Positions 45,991 to 59,199 of a DNA stretch of 64,000 nucleotides are shown piece after piece. The notes beneath the pieces were generated by a model that made no database searches, was not told the DNA's origin, and worked only from the letters and a program-made list of their open reading frames with translations. The stretch lies in the NCBI GenBank assembly GCA_965153455.1, contig OZ234500.1, forward strand, positions 6,448,001-6,512,000, given 5' to 3'. Position 1 is the first letter of the stretch; each line of letters begins with the position of its first letter. The DNA is from Sphagnum compactum (Eukaryota; Bryophyta; Sphagnopsida; Sphagnales). A program made the position numbers and the translations under genes.

Positions 45991-47353
45991 ATGCTGATAA
46001 TGATGTTGGTGATGATGCTAGCAATGTCATTCGTGACAGAAAAAAATGTTAATTGAATATGTTTATATTCCACATGCTCATGTTGAATTTTTAAAAATGT
46101 GAATGAAGGGATTTAGGCACTTCAATAAAATGGAACATACATAAGAATTTGGCACCACAATTAAATGAAGTCAAGGTTCCAACTATCAAAAACCACTTTA
46201 GGCATACATGGTAAATGTCTCATTGCATGTTTTTTCTTTGGCATAATAGATGCATAATTGTATAAAAACCAATCTATGCATGCATAAGTTTTTGGAAGCT
46301 TGAAGCAACAATGTGCACATGTATCCATATCAATTTGTTGACACTACACAAATTATAATGTTGGGCCCTAATTAGCTTAACCTAGTTTTGGTTAAGCCTA
46401 GGTAGGGCGGCTAAGGAAGTTTTGGGGTTAATTTTAAGTCTAAGGGGGTGGGTTAGAGCCTTATCCCAATAGGACTTAAGGGGTGGGCGGCCTAATTAAG
46501 ATAAGGTGGGGAGTAGGTTGGCCAGATTAGGATAAGGGGGGAAGTAGGTTGGTCATATTAAGATAAGGTCGGGTCACCTTATCCTTATCTGAGACTAGTT
46601 AAACCTATTGGATAAGGAAGTACGGGCAGGGGGGATGCTTCCCAGCAACTTCTAACAATTAAAGTTAGGGCAGGATAGTCATAAGAGGTGTTTTTTTCAA
46701 GCTGAAAGGAAGGAAAACAATTGCTAATCCTTTTTTCTTCTTCTTGAGTGATGATGATGTTGTGAGTTGTAAAAATGAAGAGAGATCTTGGTACATCATG
46801 AGGAGGCAAGATTGGTGAAGAGGGGGGCTACAACATCATGGGTGATCAAGCTTTTTAAGAGATAATCAAAATAACACATGCTTTGAAGGATGGAGGCAAG
46901 ATCATCAAGTGATGGTAGGGGCGGCTGTTCAAGTGAAAAACTTAATGAGCATGGTGACTAGTGGCGAATGGTGGAGAATCAAGAAGAGGTACCTAAGCTT
47001 GTTGTTGGATAGGGGAAATAAGAATAGAAAAGCAAAGAGAACCTTAAAAGGCATTTTTGGTGTAAGGGTTTGCTCTCTTGTGAAAGAAAAAACCTTCAAG
47101 AGTTGGGATAGTTAGTGTTGTTAGCAAGGCTATGAGTGGAGGTAGGGTAGAAGGAAGAATTGCTGATAGGTAAAATAATATTGTATTAGGCAGGAGTAGG
47201 AGCTTGGTGGAGAGGAGATCCACAACTAAGGACAAAGGACTCCCATGTAAATCTCTCTTCTTTTTTTAATGTGTGAAGCTTTGATTGAGGAAATCTTGTT
47301 CCCAATCGTTGCATGTTGTGTGTGTGTGTTCTTGGGCGTAATTCCTGGTTTAA
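45991..47353. other. Intergenic with GATAAGG-rich local repeats, no gene
   Basis: Between 46380 and 46620 phrases such as ATTA(A/G)GATAAGG and GGGAAGTAGGTTGG recur about every 50 bases. Nothing coding is recognised. Confidence 0.4.
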
Positions 47354-47943
47354 GGTTGTGGTTAGTATACTAAGAACAAAAGGATAAGGTTGTGAATAGG
47401 AAGGGTAGCTAGTGTCTAGATCAAACAAGGCAAAAAGAAGTAAATTATATTTTAAAAAAGAAAAAGGAAAAAACGAGTTCAGTTCCTAACTAGTTATGTT
47501 TACTAGTTTAGGGTTGTGGTTAGAATAGCAAGAGCAAGAGGATAAGGTTGTGGATAGGAAAGGTAGCTATTGTTTAAATTGGACAAGGTAGGAAAAAATA
47601 AATTATATTCACAAAGAGAGAAAGAAAAAGAGTTCAATTCCTAACTAGTCGTGATTCATTAGTTTAGGGTTGTGGTTAATATAACAAGAGCAAAAGGATA
47701 GGGTTGTGAATAGGAAGGGTAGCTATTGTCTAGATCAAACAAGGTAGGAGGACATAAATTATATCCAAAAAAAGAAAAAAAATTCATTTATTAATGGGTT
47801 GCGATTCACTTGTTAGGGTTGTGGATTATAGTAAGGGCAAGAGGAAGGGTTGTGAATAGGAAAGATAGTTGTTATTTGGATCAGATACGGCTAAAGGGAA
47901 TAAATTATCCATAGAGAGAGAAGGAATTCATTTCCTAATTATG
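47354..47943 (+). repeat. ~155-bp tandem array, four units
   Basis: GGTTGTGG marks unit starts at 47354, 47512, 47668 and 47817, giving periods of 158, 156 and 149. Each unit continues AGAGCAAAAGGATAAGGTTG, GGAAGGGTAGCTATTGT, ATAAATTATAT, a purine run and TTCCTAACTAGT. Confidence 0.9.
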
Positions 47944-49029
47944 ACACCTCTTGGATGTCCTCCAAGGGGCAGGGGGGGGGAGTGGCCCAGATTGAGTTGT
48001 TAGGTCAAGTTAATTTTTCACTTAACATATAACAAGGGTGTTTGCAAGGTAGGGTGGTTCATTTTCATCAAATACAACACTCCCTAAAAATTCATATTGT
48101 AATGTTAAAATGCGAATCTATTGAAATATCATTTGTTAAATGGGGAATTACATGGTGATTGATGAATTTTAAAAGTCCATATAAATAAAAGCCATTTAGA
48201 CAAATTTTTAACAAACATGTTAATAATTGTTTTTGAAATCCATCAAAAAATGATTAAGATATGGATTTTTGAAAATATGGCCCATTTTAGGGCATTCAAA
48301 AGTTCATAACTTTTTTTTGGTTAAGGTTTTACTAGCAAATGTTTTGCATCTATGTTCTTATTGCTTTAATATATCACATATTGAGTCACTAAAGATGTCC
48401 CAAATAAAAACCATACAAAAAAATGCACATATAGAGAGGCACAAATAGAAAACCAATCCATATTTTTCAACTTAAAAAATCCATTACTATGTATTTGGTG
48501 CATATAAGTTATGTATATATATAATTCAAATTGAAAAATTAAATCTAATCATAAATTTGGCATATTGTTGACTTTATGGCATGTGAATAGCGTGTAAATG
48601 CATGACATTTTGTAAAAAATTACATTATGACACAAAAAGTGAGTCACCCTACCATTGGAAACTTCCATGGAATTCGGCATGGAGACAACTAAAGAATTAA
48701 CATAAAAGCATTGCCATTCTTCATGCACAATGAATTTGACATTGGAAAAAAGGTTTTTATTACGTTACTTTTAGGTACCTAAGATAAATCTGAAAATAGA
48801 TATTAAGCATAATTCCTTGCACTCACCTTAATGGCAAGTATATTGCAAAATGTCATGTAGACATTCAAAAGTAGTAAAAACACTCCAATTTGTATTTGTA
48901 AAACACAACTAAACTTACTATACTACAATTACTCATGAAATCAATCATACTATTCATGGGCATTATATAATGTTTTTATGCATGAAAGTAATATCTAGAC
49001 ATAGGTGTTGGTTGAGAACAAATAATTGT
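47944..49029. other. AT-rich, nothing recognised
   Basis: No gene or clear repeat seen. Confidence 0.4.
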
Positions 49030-49560
49030 GCTTTTGCAATGCTTGCATATTAGGGTAGTAGCAAAATTGCATTTTTTAGTTCAAGTGGAACCTTGACCCC
49101 AAAATGCAATATCCACATCAAGTCAAACGTGATATTAATAATGCAAGAGAATAAATGAATGCAAATATTTCATAGATTATACATAATTTTAATTATGTAA
49201 TATTCACATGGGGGTCATGTTAAAATTGGCATTTGCTAGCCTTAGATGGAAATGTCCACATCTAGAGCAATTTTGAATTGGGAAACCACACAAGTGTTGT
49301 GAGTTGTACAAATTACCCAATATGCAATACCCGCATTAGGGGTCATACTAAAATTGGTATTTGGTAGTCCAAATTTTACCTTAAATGGGTCACACTAGAA
49401 GCACAACCCCAAAATTACAATACCCACATCTAAAACAATTTTAAATTGGAAAAGTTCAAATGATGTAGGTATTGTGAGTTGTACCAATTACCCAATATGC
49501 AATACTCACATTGAGGGTCATGTTGAAACTAACATTTGTTGGTCCAAGTTGGGTTTAAGG
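49030..49560 (+). repeat. ~165-bp tandem array, three to four decayed units
   Basis: ATGCAATA(C/T)CCACAT, GGGGTCAT(G/A)(T/C)TAAAATTGG and TTTGGTAGTCCAA recur in order around 49110-49235, 49310-49375 and 49490-49545. The best preserved neighbours are about 165 bases apart. Confidence 0.65.
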
Positions 49561-52500
49561 TTTAAGGTTACAACTGTTATGTTTATTGTTAATGTTTCGT
49601 ATTTGGGTTTGTTTATGGTCAATGTTTCATATTCTCTGCTTCACTATACAACAGAATTTGAATTTGCAAAGAAACAATACTTGCATGAATTAATGCAAAA
49701 TTGAAATAATTTTTGAAATTCAAAAATGCATTAGGATCTTTTGGAAACCATTCACATGTAATGGGTTGTTAAAGTATCAAATGGCATAAATTAGCCTCTA
49801 GCTTTTATGTACACATGGCACATGTAAATGCACCAAACCATAAGAATTGTGTCCAAAAAAAGGTGTAAATCAACAAGTTCATGTTAATACAAAAAAAGTT
49901 TTGTAATCAACACACTATTCCCTCTCCATGGGAAATCTTTTTATCAGTAGCCTCCTCATCTACAATGCCATGAGCTTGGTGGTAAGTTGTAATTGCTTTA
50001 ACTGCTTTTATAGTGTGATGATGCATATACAATTGCTGGTAATGGATGTGGAGTTCGGGGGGTACACTTAGTGTAAAGTTTGGGATCTACGTGCGTCAAA
50101 TGTTCCCTATTTTTTAACTAATTGACTTATAGTTTTTACCCAACAACCAATATATTACTATTTTTATTCACATATTTTTTTCTATTTTTTTCTACTAGTG
50201 TTCCCCCGAGATGTTGAGATGATTTATGTTGACCACAAACTCATCCTTCGTGGTTTCACACAATTTTAATTCACAAATACACATCATATGAATTAGTAAA
50301 TAAAGTCTTCAACCTTTAGACATTCAAGCAAAAAAAAATTAAGGTGTAAAAATAGATACTATCCATGAATCATTTCCAATGAATGGTATTTGAAGATTAC
50401 TTGCATCTCCCAAATACAAGTGGCCTTGTTGGATTCACCTTCCAACCATGTGGCATCCCATGTAGCCAAGTGGCCCTCTTGACCTAGGCAAATTTACATT
50501 TGGTAATCAACTTTGCACTTACTAGTTTATTATTATGGTATACTAAACATGCATTTAAAACTTTATAAGCACAAACCCATAATATGCCATTCAATAATAG
50601 AACAACCATAATAAGGTGAGATAGTTTCACACAACACAAAACTTTAAGAAAATCAAAACTCCTTCATTTGAATATGATTTTAATTATACCTTGAAATCCT
50701 CTTTTTGTTATATCAAAATGGACCCGAACATTTCAGTTGTAAAGGCATGTCCAATGTGAATCCAAGCTTCATGTCATTCCAATTGAAAATATTGGGGTGT
50801 GAGATGGCACCAAATTGAAATTTGATGAATCCTTTTATTCCTCTTTGTGTCTAATTCAAGTCTTCATGCACACATTTGGTCCTCTTTCAAGATGGTCTCT
50901 TCTTTTCTTCATAAGGTCATCCTCCTCATTCCCAAGAAAATCAAAGCATTATACTGTTGCACATCATTCCATATCTTAGGTCCTTGACTTCATCTCATGT
51001 GTGATCTTTGGTCCCCACTTTTGCAGTGTAACTTCATCATTTGGCAATCGTGCAATCAACATTGAGAACTTTAGACTTGTGGATCTAACAAGATCTCAAG
51101 CTTCTTCAATATGTCAAATTTCCTCACCTTTTGAAGGAGTTACATATTCTTGTTTGTGTTTGTTGTGAAAATCTGACCTATGAAAGCAGGAACTATTGTT
51201 GAAGTCATTTGATTCTCAACCCTCTATACAAGGTTGTGCATTGAATGTGGTGATCAACTTGATTAAAATTTGGGTAGGGAAGGAACAAGGAACCTTAATT
51301 AAAAAAAAAATGATTCACAAATGACCATTGAGCATAAGAAAAAGCTCATTAAGTTTTAAAAGGCCAACCCTTCTTGGTCTCAACAAGTTATTGTTTGTGG
51401 GCTTAGTAATTGCATTAAAAAAAATTGTTTTAAAAAAATAGTTATGTTCAAAGTTCCTCTATCATCATGACTATTAACTCAGAGAAAAGTAAAAGCAAAG
51501 GAATAGAAAATGTCATTTAAGAGAGCTCTTGCAGATCAAGATTGTAATATTGTTGCTTTCCAACAAGTCAATAATCCTATAAAATATGAACTTATGATTT
51601 TATTTATTTAGCACCAAAGTTTTTGATGAATCATGTTTTCTAGTTTTAAAATTTTGATTTCAATATATGTCTTTGTTAATTCCATAATGTACACAAGTTC
51701 ATCCTATAGCTCTCATAAAATTGTCATCCCATTAGTAACCTTAGTTGTGTTTTATAAAAGAAAAAATTGGTCCACCTTAACTACACACCTTTTGATATTC
51801 GTGCAATAAAAGTTTCCCAATCTGAAATATGTTATTAAGTCCTTAGTGTTCTTAGGAAGATTAGCCCTTAAAATAAAATAAAATAATTTAGATTCATGAG
51901 AACTTTTGCAGACACATTTACAAAGTTACATAATGCATGTAATGTATGTCACATTATCCAATACATGGCAATTTGTGTAAGATGTCATGCTTTTTGTGAC
52001 TTTTATTTATAGCCCTTGGCCTTAGGACCTAAGCTTTACTAAAATTGTACTTGCCTCAATTTTGCCTCACGTGGGCCCTTATCCCAATAAAGGTCATGGC
52101 TTTGAGCTTTTCCCTACTCTCCAGAATGTGTTTGAGTATTGTTACCTTAGCTTGTGTTAAATTTAGGTTTGCATATGGCTTGGACTTCAGCAAGCACTAA
52201 ACAAAAGCAACAAATTAAATACAACAGTAGTCTTGACCACTGATTATTTTGTGAAGATTCTTTGTCAGTTTGCAAAACTGATTTTAAAGTAATCCTTGTC
52301 CCAAATCCCCTAGTCCCATTTCCCTAGCCAAGTTGCATATGGGAGGAAAAAAGTCTAGAAAAGTTAACCAAGAAGGGGAATTGGGGGGCAAGGCTTTTCC
52401 TAAGAGATTGGCTATGCTTTCCCGGGATAACATCCAAGGAAGTTGCAATGTCTTGGGATTTTTATAAGGTTACAAAATGGATGAATGTTTCACTTGAACT

Positions 52501-54259
52501 CAACTTGTGTGGCCTTTAGTCTTCAACTTTTCATTCATTGTAAAACTTCAAAATTTTCACTTTTCAACTGTAGTCTAAATTCTCATTCGATATGCAACCT
52601 TTTTCCACAACTTCACATCCTTTCTATAAAATTCCTTAACTTTTCATCAAGTGTGTAACTTGCCTATCCAATTTTCATCCATCATGCAAATTTTCATCTA
52701 TTCTTTTGATACCAAGTTTTCAACTTTTAATTTATTGTGCAAATTCCAAAGATTCTAAAAAAATTATGCAAGTTAATCTGATATTGGATATTTTTAAAAA
52801 TTAGAATCACATTAAATTTGCACAAGGAAGAGATAAAATGAGCCTTGGCAACACAATTATTCCTTGCCCAAGCAAAACAACACGGAACAAATGCATTAAC
52901 TATTTGAGGAATTGTTGAGAAGCATTGGTTGTGTTGACCATTGTTGCACTTGTCGGAACTGACAATAAAATGCAAACACTAGCTTTGTGTGCAATGCTCA
53001 TGTTAATGCCAAGTTGTGAAAAATGACCTCTTGCTCCATTGTTTTCCCCTAATACCCATCTCAAGCACACTGACTTTGGAGCACCTGACTCTGAGTGAGT
53101 TACCCGATATATAAGTATAGGGGAAGGCACCTATGGCAGGGGTTCCAGCTATGGTACCCAAGAGCAAAGCCTGAGGTCCAAGTAGGAACCCTGACAATGA
53201 TGCCTTCCCCAATATAACAACTCACATAAATGTGTTTGAAAATGCATGGCTTAAATCCTTTAAACCAAGGTTCTTCCATGGAAGATCCCCCACCCCAAGG
53301 CTCTCACAGACTATGTCATGTAAGTCCTGTTATCTAAAATAATTCCCCACCAAATACACGACAGATATTCTCTGAGCCTGTTATGAACCACAAATTCTTT
53401 CCCTTTTCTAATAATAAGTTGCTCCTCCCTCACAATCTATTTTAGTTGTTTTCTGATTTTGTAAGGTCTGACTCACCATTTGTTTCCTACTATTTGGGTA
53501 AGATCCCCAACAAAAAATATAAGTTAAGGTTACATCACTCTTCTTGAAATGAAAGGTAATGGGGAAAGGTTTTATGTTTCATTATGTGTACAAGAATGGC
53601 TCCGAGTAGGTCCAAGTTTCTTGCTTTTGAGACGTTCATGAGACTGGGAAGACGCTGGATTAACCTTCACTGGGGTATAGATCATTATAGCATCTTGCTT
53701 GTTTATTGGGCCATGCCCTAGATAATGACTTCACTTTCACTTGGGTCTAAATAGCACCTTAATTTGCTAGAAATAGCTTGCCCCTTACAGATAGAAAATA
53801 GGTGATCTTCAAGCACGCCTAGATACAAAATAACTAATAACTTAGACTAAGTCACATGTGTAATTTTGGTTTTCTTAGCATAAACTTATGTATAAAGTAC
53901 ATGAGATAATCTGAAATGCAATTATGAAAAAAGACGAAGTAAATTAATGTAAATATCATGGCATGGATCTCTTGCATTTTATACCTGTATTGAGTGTACA
54001 TTGCACACAGCCTACTGATGAAGAATTCACCCTCAACACTTGTGCAACCCCTTGCAAACCCACCATTCATCCCCATTGCTGACTTAATACAAGTTGTCAA
54101 GACTTGAAGTAGGACTTCCATTAGCACCATGCAATTTTTGAAATCACACTTTGGGCAAGACAATTAAGGACCTAGATGTCTCGTTCCCATTTTGTCTTTC
54201 CATTACTTCATTGTACTTGTGATTTCATTAAAGTAAAGTTTGCCAAACCTACATCCAAT
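49561..54259. other. Long AT-rich interval without recognisable genes
   Basis: Only short open frames, none with a domain I recognise. A slightly GC-richer patch at 53000-53220 carries two overlapping minus-strand frames (69-76 codons) but no family signature. No structured RNA seen. Confidence 0.4.
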
Positions 54260-54525
54260 GTTTTTTTGGGGGCAATTTTTTTCTAGTTGGCAAGTTTTTT
54301 TCAAAGTGGTGAAAAAATAAGTGGCTTTTGGAGTTTCTAATCACCAAAGTCATTGAAAAAGTGTTATTTTTAAAAAAAATCTCCAATTCTATATTCACTT
54401 CCAGTAGGTACCCCACAATAGATCTACGAGTATGTTTTTACTTTTTACTTTTTAATTAGTAGCCTATGTTTATACTTTCATATTTTTCATATGGCTAAAT
54501 TGTGTTATGGATGATCGCCACATCA
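54260..54525 (+). repeat. Dispersed repeat R4, decayed copy
   Basis: TTGGCAAGTTTTTTTCAAAG, a TTTTGGAGTTTC block and ATGGATGATCGCCACA at the end follow the order of 19756-19965. Weak. Confidence 0.35.
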
Positions 54526-56590
54526 ACTACATCACAAAAAAACCCAAAAAATACATATTTTAAAAAACTGCTCAGTTCATGAACCTGCTGCAAGTCACAA
54601 TCATTAGTCCTAGCCTAGAGCCTGCATTAGAAACCGATTGCATGACATCAAGCCACTCATCACCGCCTGCTGCTGATTTCAGCTCTTGCCTCTGCCCCCC
54701 AGGCTGTTGTCGTCCAGCAAGACTTCATAAAGAACACCAAATCAGCAGTAATCAACGAAGTCCTACAGAAAAGCACGAAGCTTGCTTAGTAAATATTCGA
54801 GTGGCTGCAAAAGCGAGGAGTATACTGCAAGGAATGGGATCATTACGAAGATGATCAATGAAGAACCGTGACCCCATAGCTCGCAGACTTCAGCTCATTC
54901 TGCTGCGGCTCTACTGCGTGCAGTGTTCGAACTCACCAGCTAAGCATCTGCAGACCTAACTCGATGCAGGCGTCAAGAGGTTATAAGTGGCAACACTAGG
55001 TACAATAGAGAAAGCAGATGATTCTTCCTCTCCCACAGAGGTTTCCAACACAGATTCTGGATGATTCCAGCCTCCGTGTTGGAAGCCTTTGAGGGAGAGG
55101 AACAAAGGACCTGCCTCGAAGTCAATAACGTCGCACCATCTTGCACCATCATAAATTCGTCAGCTGAAGCTTGCTGCATGATGCAATTCAACGAACGTTC
55201 ATTGTAGCTAGCTCTCGCCTCCAGATTTAGTTCTCACATGATTCCACAGTTCTACAACGACTGCTACCATGAGCTCCTTAAGTAGCTTATGGCGGTTTGC
55301 AATGTGCATATCACCATGATCTATGTGCATAGTAAAGATGGGTGGATAAGGAAGGTTCCTAAAAAATAAGTGACAATAATGCTATACCACGACATTAGCA
55401 GCTGAATGCAATTATACTAATAAGCCAGCTGCAACAAGTGGCCTGTCGCTTCTGTTAAACGACCATCCAGCAGAACCACCTGCAGGCATGGCATATCCAT
55501 TGGCAAACAATGGAGTCATGGATCAAACTACGCAGCATAAGGTGGATGAAGATCAGTAAAAATTTGCCCAACAGGTTTAGTTAAATGACTGTGGTTTAGC
55601 ATTTTTTCTCAATATGCTCAGGCTGGCAAAACCCACCGCACAATCTAACACCTGCTCTTGATTGGCCAAATCTATTGATTGGTTTGTAACGAGTAGGTTC
55701 TGACTTCTGACCTTTTACTCTAGAGTTGAAAGGGTGATAGCTTGGAAATAAATAATCTTGGATGGGAGAAATACTGTTGCAGGGCCACATGGGTGAAGTT
55801 GCTCTAAGTATGATGTACATTTGATGACGTGTACATGGACTTAAGTGAATGCGTCAATCCAGAATGGATGCGGGTAGGGTACGCCGAGTAATGACATATC
55901 TAGAAACACCTACGCATTCAAGTTGCAAATAATGTGAGCGCAATGTAAAACAAAATGCTCAGATTGCAGGATGCGGGTTTGCGCCGATCGAGGAACTGAG
56001 CTCACACTCTTGTCGAAGAGCGCGCGACGACCAAAGATCAGGGACAGAAGCTGGACGTGCGGATCGAAACTTATTTGAAGGCATCAAAGCGATCCATGCG
56101 AATAGTCACTGTTGATCTTAACTGTTTGAATTGGTACTGATATGACGTGACAGCGCCGCTCTTGCTGTCATGTCGTGGATGTCCACGAGCTGGCTGCACA
56201 TGGTTGGACTACTTTAGAAGACGGCGTTTCCACTCATGTCCCCAAAAACGGACCGAAAACATCCAAAGAGGCCATCTGACTTGGCACGAAATCACAAGAG
56301 CTTAGAGGAACCAGTTGATCAGGACCAAGATCACTGCAGCTTCTTGCAGGCAGTCTGGGTTGCGGCCGCCCATGATTCCATCCATACACCTATCATCCTT
56401 CTTGCAGAGCTGAGCGTGGCTTTTGGCCGCCCAGATACCGTGCATCAAGTGTTTTCTGTGAGTTGTGACTGCTTCCTGCCTAGTACGAGCAGGATTAACA
56501 GTAGGTGTCCTGGAGAAATAAGAGCCCAGCTCAAGGCAGGAGCCGACCAGGCAATGGGGAATATTTTGGATTGTAAAAAAAATTAGATTC
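54526..56590 (-). ncRNA. GC-richer island around the miR477 hairpin: probable primary transcript and promoter
   Basis: Composition rises sharply from about 54560 to 56560, as at the two protein genes, but no frame shows a domain or splice logic. The only functional signal seen is the hairpin at 55022-55105 on the minus strand. The simplest reading is a microRNA gene transcribed leftward, with its promoter within about 55.2-56.5 kb. Limits are inferred from composition alone. Confidence 0.45.
55022..55105 (-). ncRNA. MIR477: miR477-like microRNA precursor
   Basis: Bases 55027-55053 pair with 55074-55100 across a 20-base loop: 27 positions with only two mismatches and two G-U pairs in the minus-strand RNA. 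A few more outer pairs extend the arms to 55022 and 55105. The minus-strand 5' arm contains CTCTCCCTCAAAGGCTTCCA (about 55099-55080), which from memory is the miR477 5p sequence known from Physcomitrium and closely matches poplar miR477. The 3' arm holds the expected near-complement. The stem length, low mismatch number and mature site in the stem meet plant microRNA criteria. Proposed targets of miR477 include GRAS-type transcription factors (from memory). The opposite strand folds too, but the known mature sequence fixes the strand. Confidence 0.82.
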
Positions 56591-59199
56591 AACTAATTTT
56601 GCTCATTTTTTTGAATTTTTTGATATCACAAAAAAATAGGGACAAAAACCACACTGGAATCAAGAACTGAACTCCCAAAACAGCCTCCTTTCATGTCCTT
56701 ATGGTGTGGCATAAAGAATGGGGAGAATTTTCCTTCTGCAAATGGATGACTATAATTCATTTTGAGAGGAGAGAAGGGAATCGGCCTATTTTTATACTGG
56801 CAAAAAAAAAGAAATTTTAGACAATCAAGTCAGTTTGGGGGTTTCAGTTGCCAGTAGCCAGGAAAAAAAAGGGAAAAAATCGCCAGATTGGTATATTTGG
56901 TTCCAATAAGTAACCAGATATTTAGGAGGATGATTAAAAATTTATGCTTCATATCTGGTTTATAGCCAGATTTGGCTAAAATCTTACTAGCAATGATTGC
57001 CACTTTTTCTATATCTTCATAATGGACGAGCACCACTTTGGCTGCATTAAAAATTCCTCAAGAAAAGACCCAATGGAACTGTCTGCACAAAGTTTTTAAA
57101 ATGAGGAACTTATGCCTAAGGCGTCAACCTTTGTTGAGGCAGAAAGTTTACTGAGGGTAAGAGCTGGCCTCCACACACACTAATAGAATTCTACTTGTTC
57201 TTATGTGAAATGTAAAAGCCCAACGGTGCGGGAACTCCCAAAATAAGGGGTTCAGGACAAGTAGCTGAGTGGTGCATTCCATTTGAGAATGTCTGCAAGC
57301 ACCAGTGAGCTTTACCCATCACAAAGCACGATGTGTGTCTTATCATTAACCTATACAAACATAGATCATGAGGCATAATTTGTAGAAATTTACATTGGAA
57401 TTTGGGATAGGGTGAAAAAGATTGCCCTGTCAAGCATTTGTTTTGTTCGAATATGGTATCTTTAAATGTGCCTATCCCTAGCACAGTTTTTTTTTTCCCA
57501 TTTTTGTGATGGAGCGTGGGTAACAGCAGTCATGCTGTTATATTTTTTTTCAAGTCCAGCTAGTTGCAAATGTGGCTACACAAATCAAAGTAAACTTAGC
57601 ATAGGTGGGGGTTTTTTTTTTTTTTTTTTGGAGCTGAAGCTACTTTGCGAATTTTTTATTTTTAAGAGTCACTAGATTGATGAATTGTCACTTGTAAATG
57701 TTTGCAGATTGGCTAAAGTCGTAGTAAGTGAAATAAAAAAGCATTGGCAACATGTGGGTTGGGAAGGGAGTGCATTTGACTACAAGGTTATTGTAGAGAG
57801 AGTAGATTTGACTACCTAAAGTACCAACAAGATGCTAATACAACCAAATGTGCAACCTTAGACTCTAGTAAGCTTGCCTAGTGACCACTTATAAGTTCCA
57901 AGTAACAACTTACAAGTTTTTTATATTTAAAAAAAAAACTTTACACTTGCATATGGATGGAAGGAATCAATTGAAAAATAATCTATTTAATAATAATCAT
58001 AAGAACTACATTTGAATGGAGAAGATTTAAATCTTAAATTACTTGAAGGGGATTTGAAGGTCCTCAACCCAAAGGGATGCTACCCATTATAGCTCAAGCC
58101 TTACCTACACCCAAAAACCAATTAGAAAACAAGCCTATACCTTTGAGTTTAAAATAAAATCAAAATGTTAAAAAGTAAAGATTAAAAAAATAATTTTTTT
58201 GTGTTTTTTCTTCTTTGAAGATTGCAACCTTAACAATGATAATGCACCCCAAAATTTGAGTAAAACCATAACCATGAAAAGAGAAAACAAAGAAAACCTT
58301 TTTGGTTTTTACTTTGGTTGCACCATCATTTCTACAAACACAACCAACAATCAGGTTAGGTTATAGAACAAATAAAAACATAAGGATTCAAAAACCTTTG
58401 GACTCTAAATGGGGCAAAAAAACACATTTACAAAAAATAGAGGTCAACAAGAAATTGAATGTCAATTTGCATTTTTTTATTCTTTGTTTTAGCTTTTTAA
58501 ATTTTCATGAGTCATCGCTGCCATTCTTTGCATCAATGGGATTTTGATTCCTCTTTTTCATCAATTGCAAAATCATCATCCAAAAAAAAAAATGCAAGTA
58601 TTGACCTTTCTTCACAACAAAATGCCAACAAACATAAACAAACATCTAGACTCCAAAACATATCCCATGATTTAAAAAATTCTACCATGACCTTACAAAT
58701 TTACAATTTGATATACAAAATGTAAAAAAAATGACTATAGCAGCTTGGGAAAATAATCCAATCTATAAAACAAACAAATTACAAATCAACATTATGGCAT
58801 AATCCTACGACCTTATCTAATTTTTCACCTTGCACTTTGCAAATTGCAACCTTCGAAGAGCTTGGAGTCCCCTATGCATCTACAAAATATCACAATTTTC
58901 TTGAGCACTTGGCAATGGCTTGGGCGTAAGGAAATTTTTGTAAAGTGAAAAAAATGCTAGTTGTAAAACTTGGTGTAGAAATTCAAATGAATGTTTGATC
59001 GATTTTTTGATTTGTTTTTCATGAAGTTGATAGTGTTAAAACTTTGTTCATCTTCAATAGAGCCAAATACTTGGACAATGTCAATCTTAGCCAAATTAAT
59101 GTATTCCGAGAGCTTATGGTTGAAAATGGCAAATGTGAAAATCTTGTGCTAAAGGCTAGTAATTAGGTTTAGTTTTTTTTTGTGTAAGATTGCCTCAAA
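56591..59199. other. AT-rich interval; R4 copy at 56793-57005, otherwise no gene
   Basis: CTGGCAAAAAAAAAG, GTTTCAGTTGCCAGTAG, TATATTTGGTT and CAATGATTGCCAC at 56793-57005 follow repeat R4. A 19-T run lies at about 57611-57629. No gene recognised. Confidence 0.4.

Noticed and set aside
54973-55191. 72-codon minus-strand frame across the miR477 hairpin
   Set aside because: No domain, and the hairpin explains the sequence constraint.
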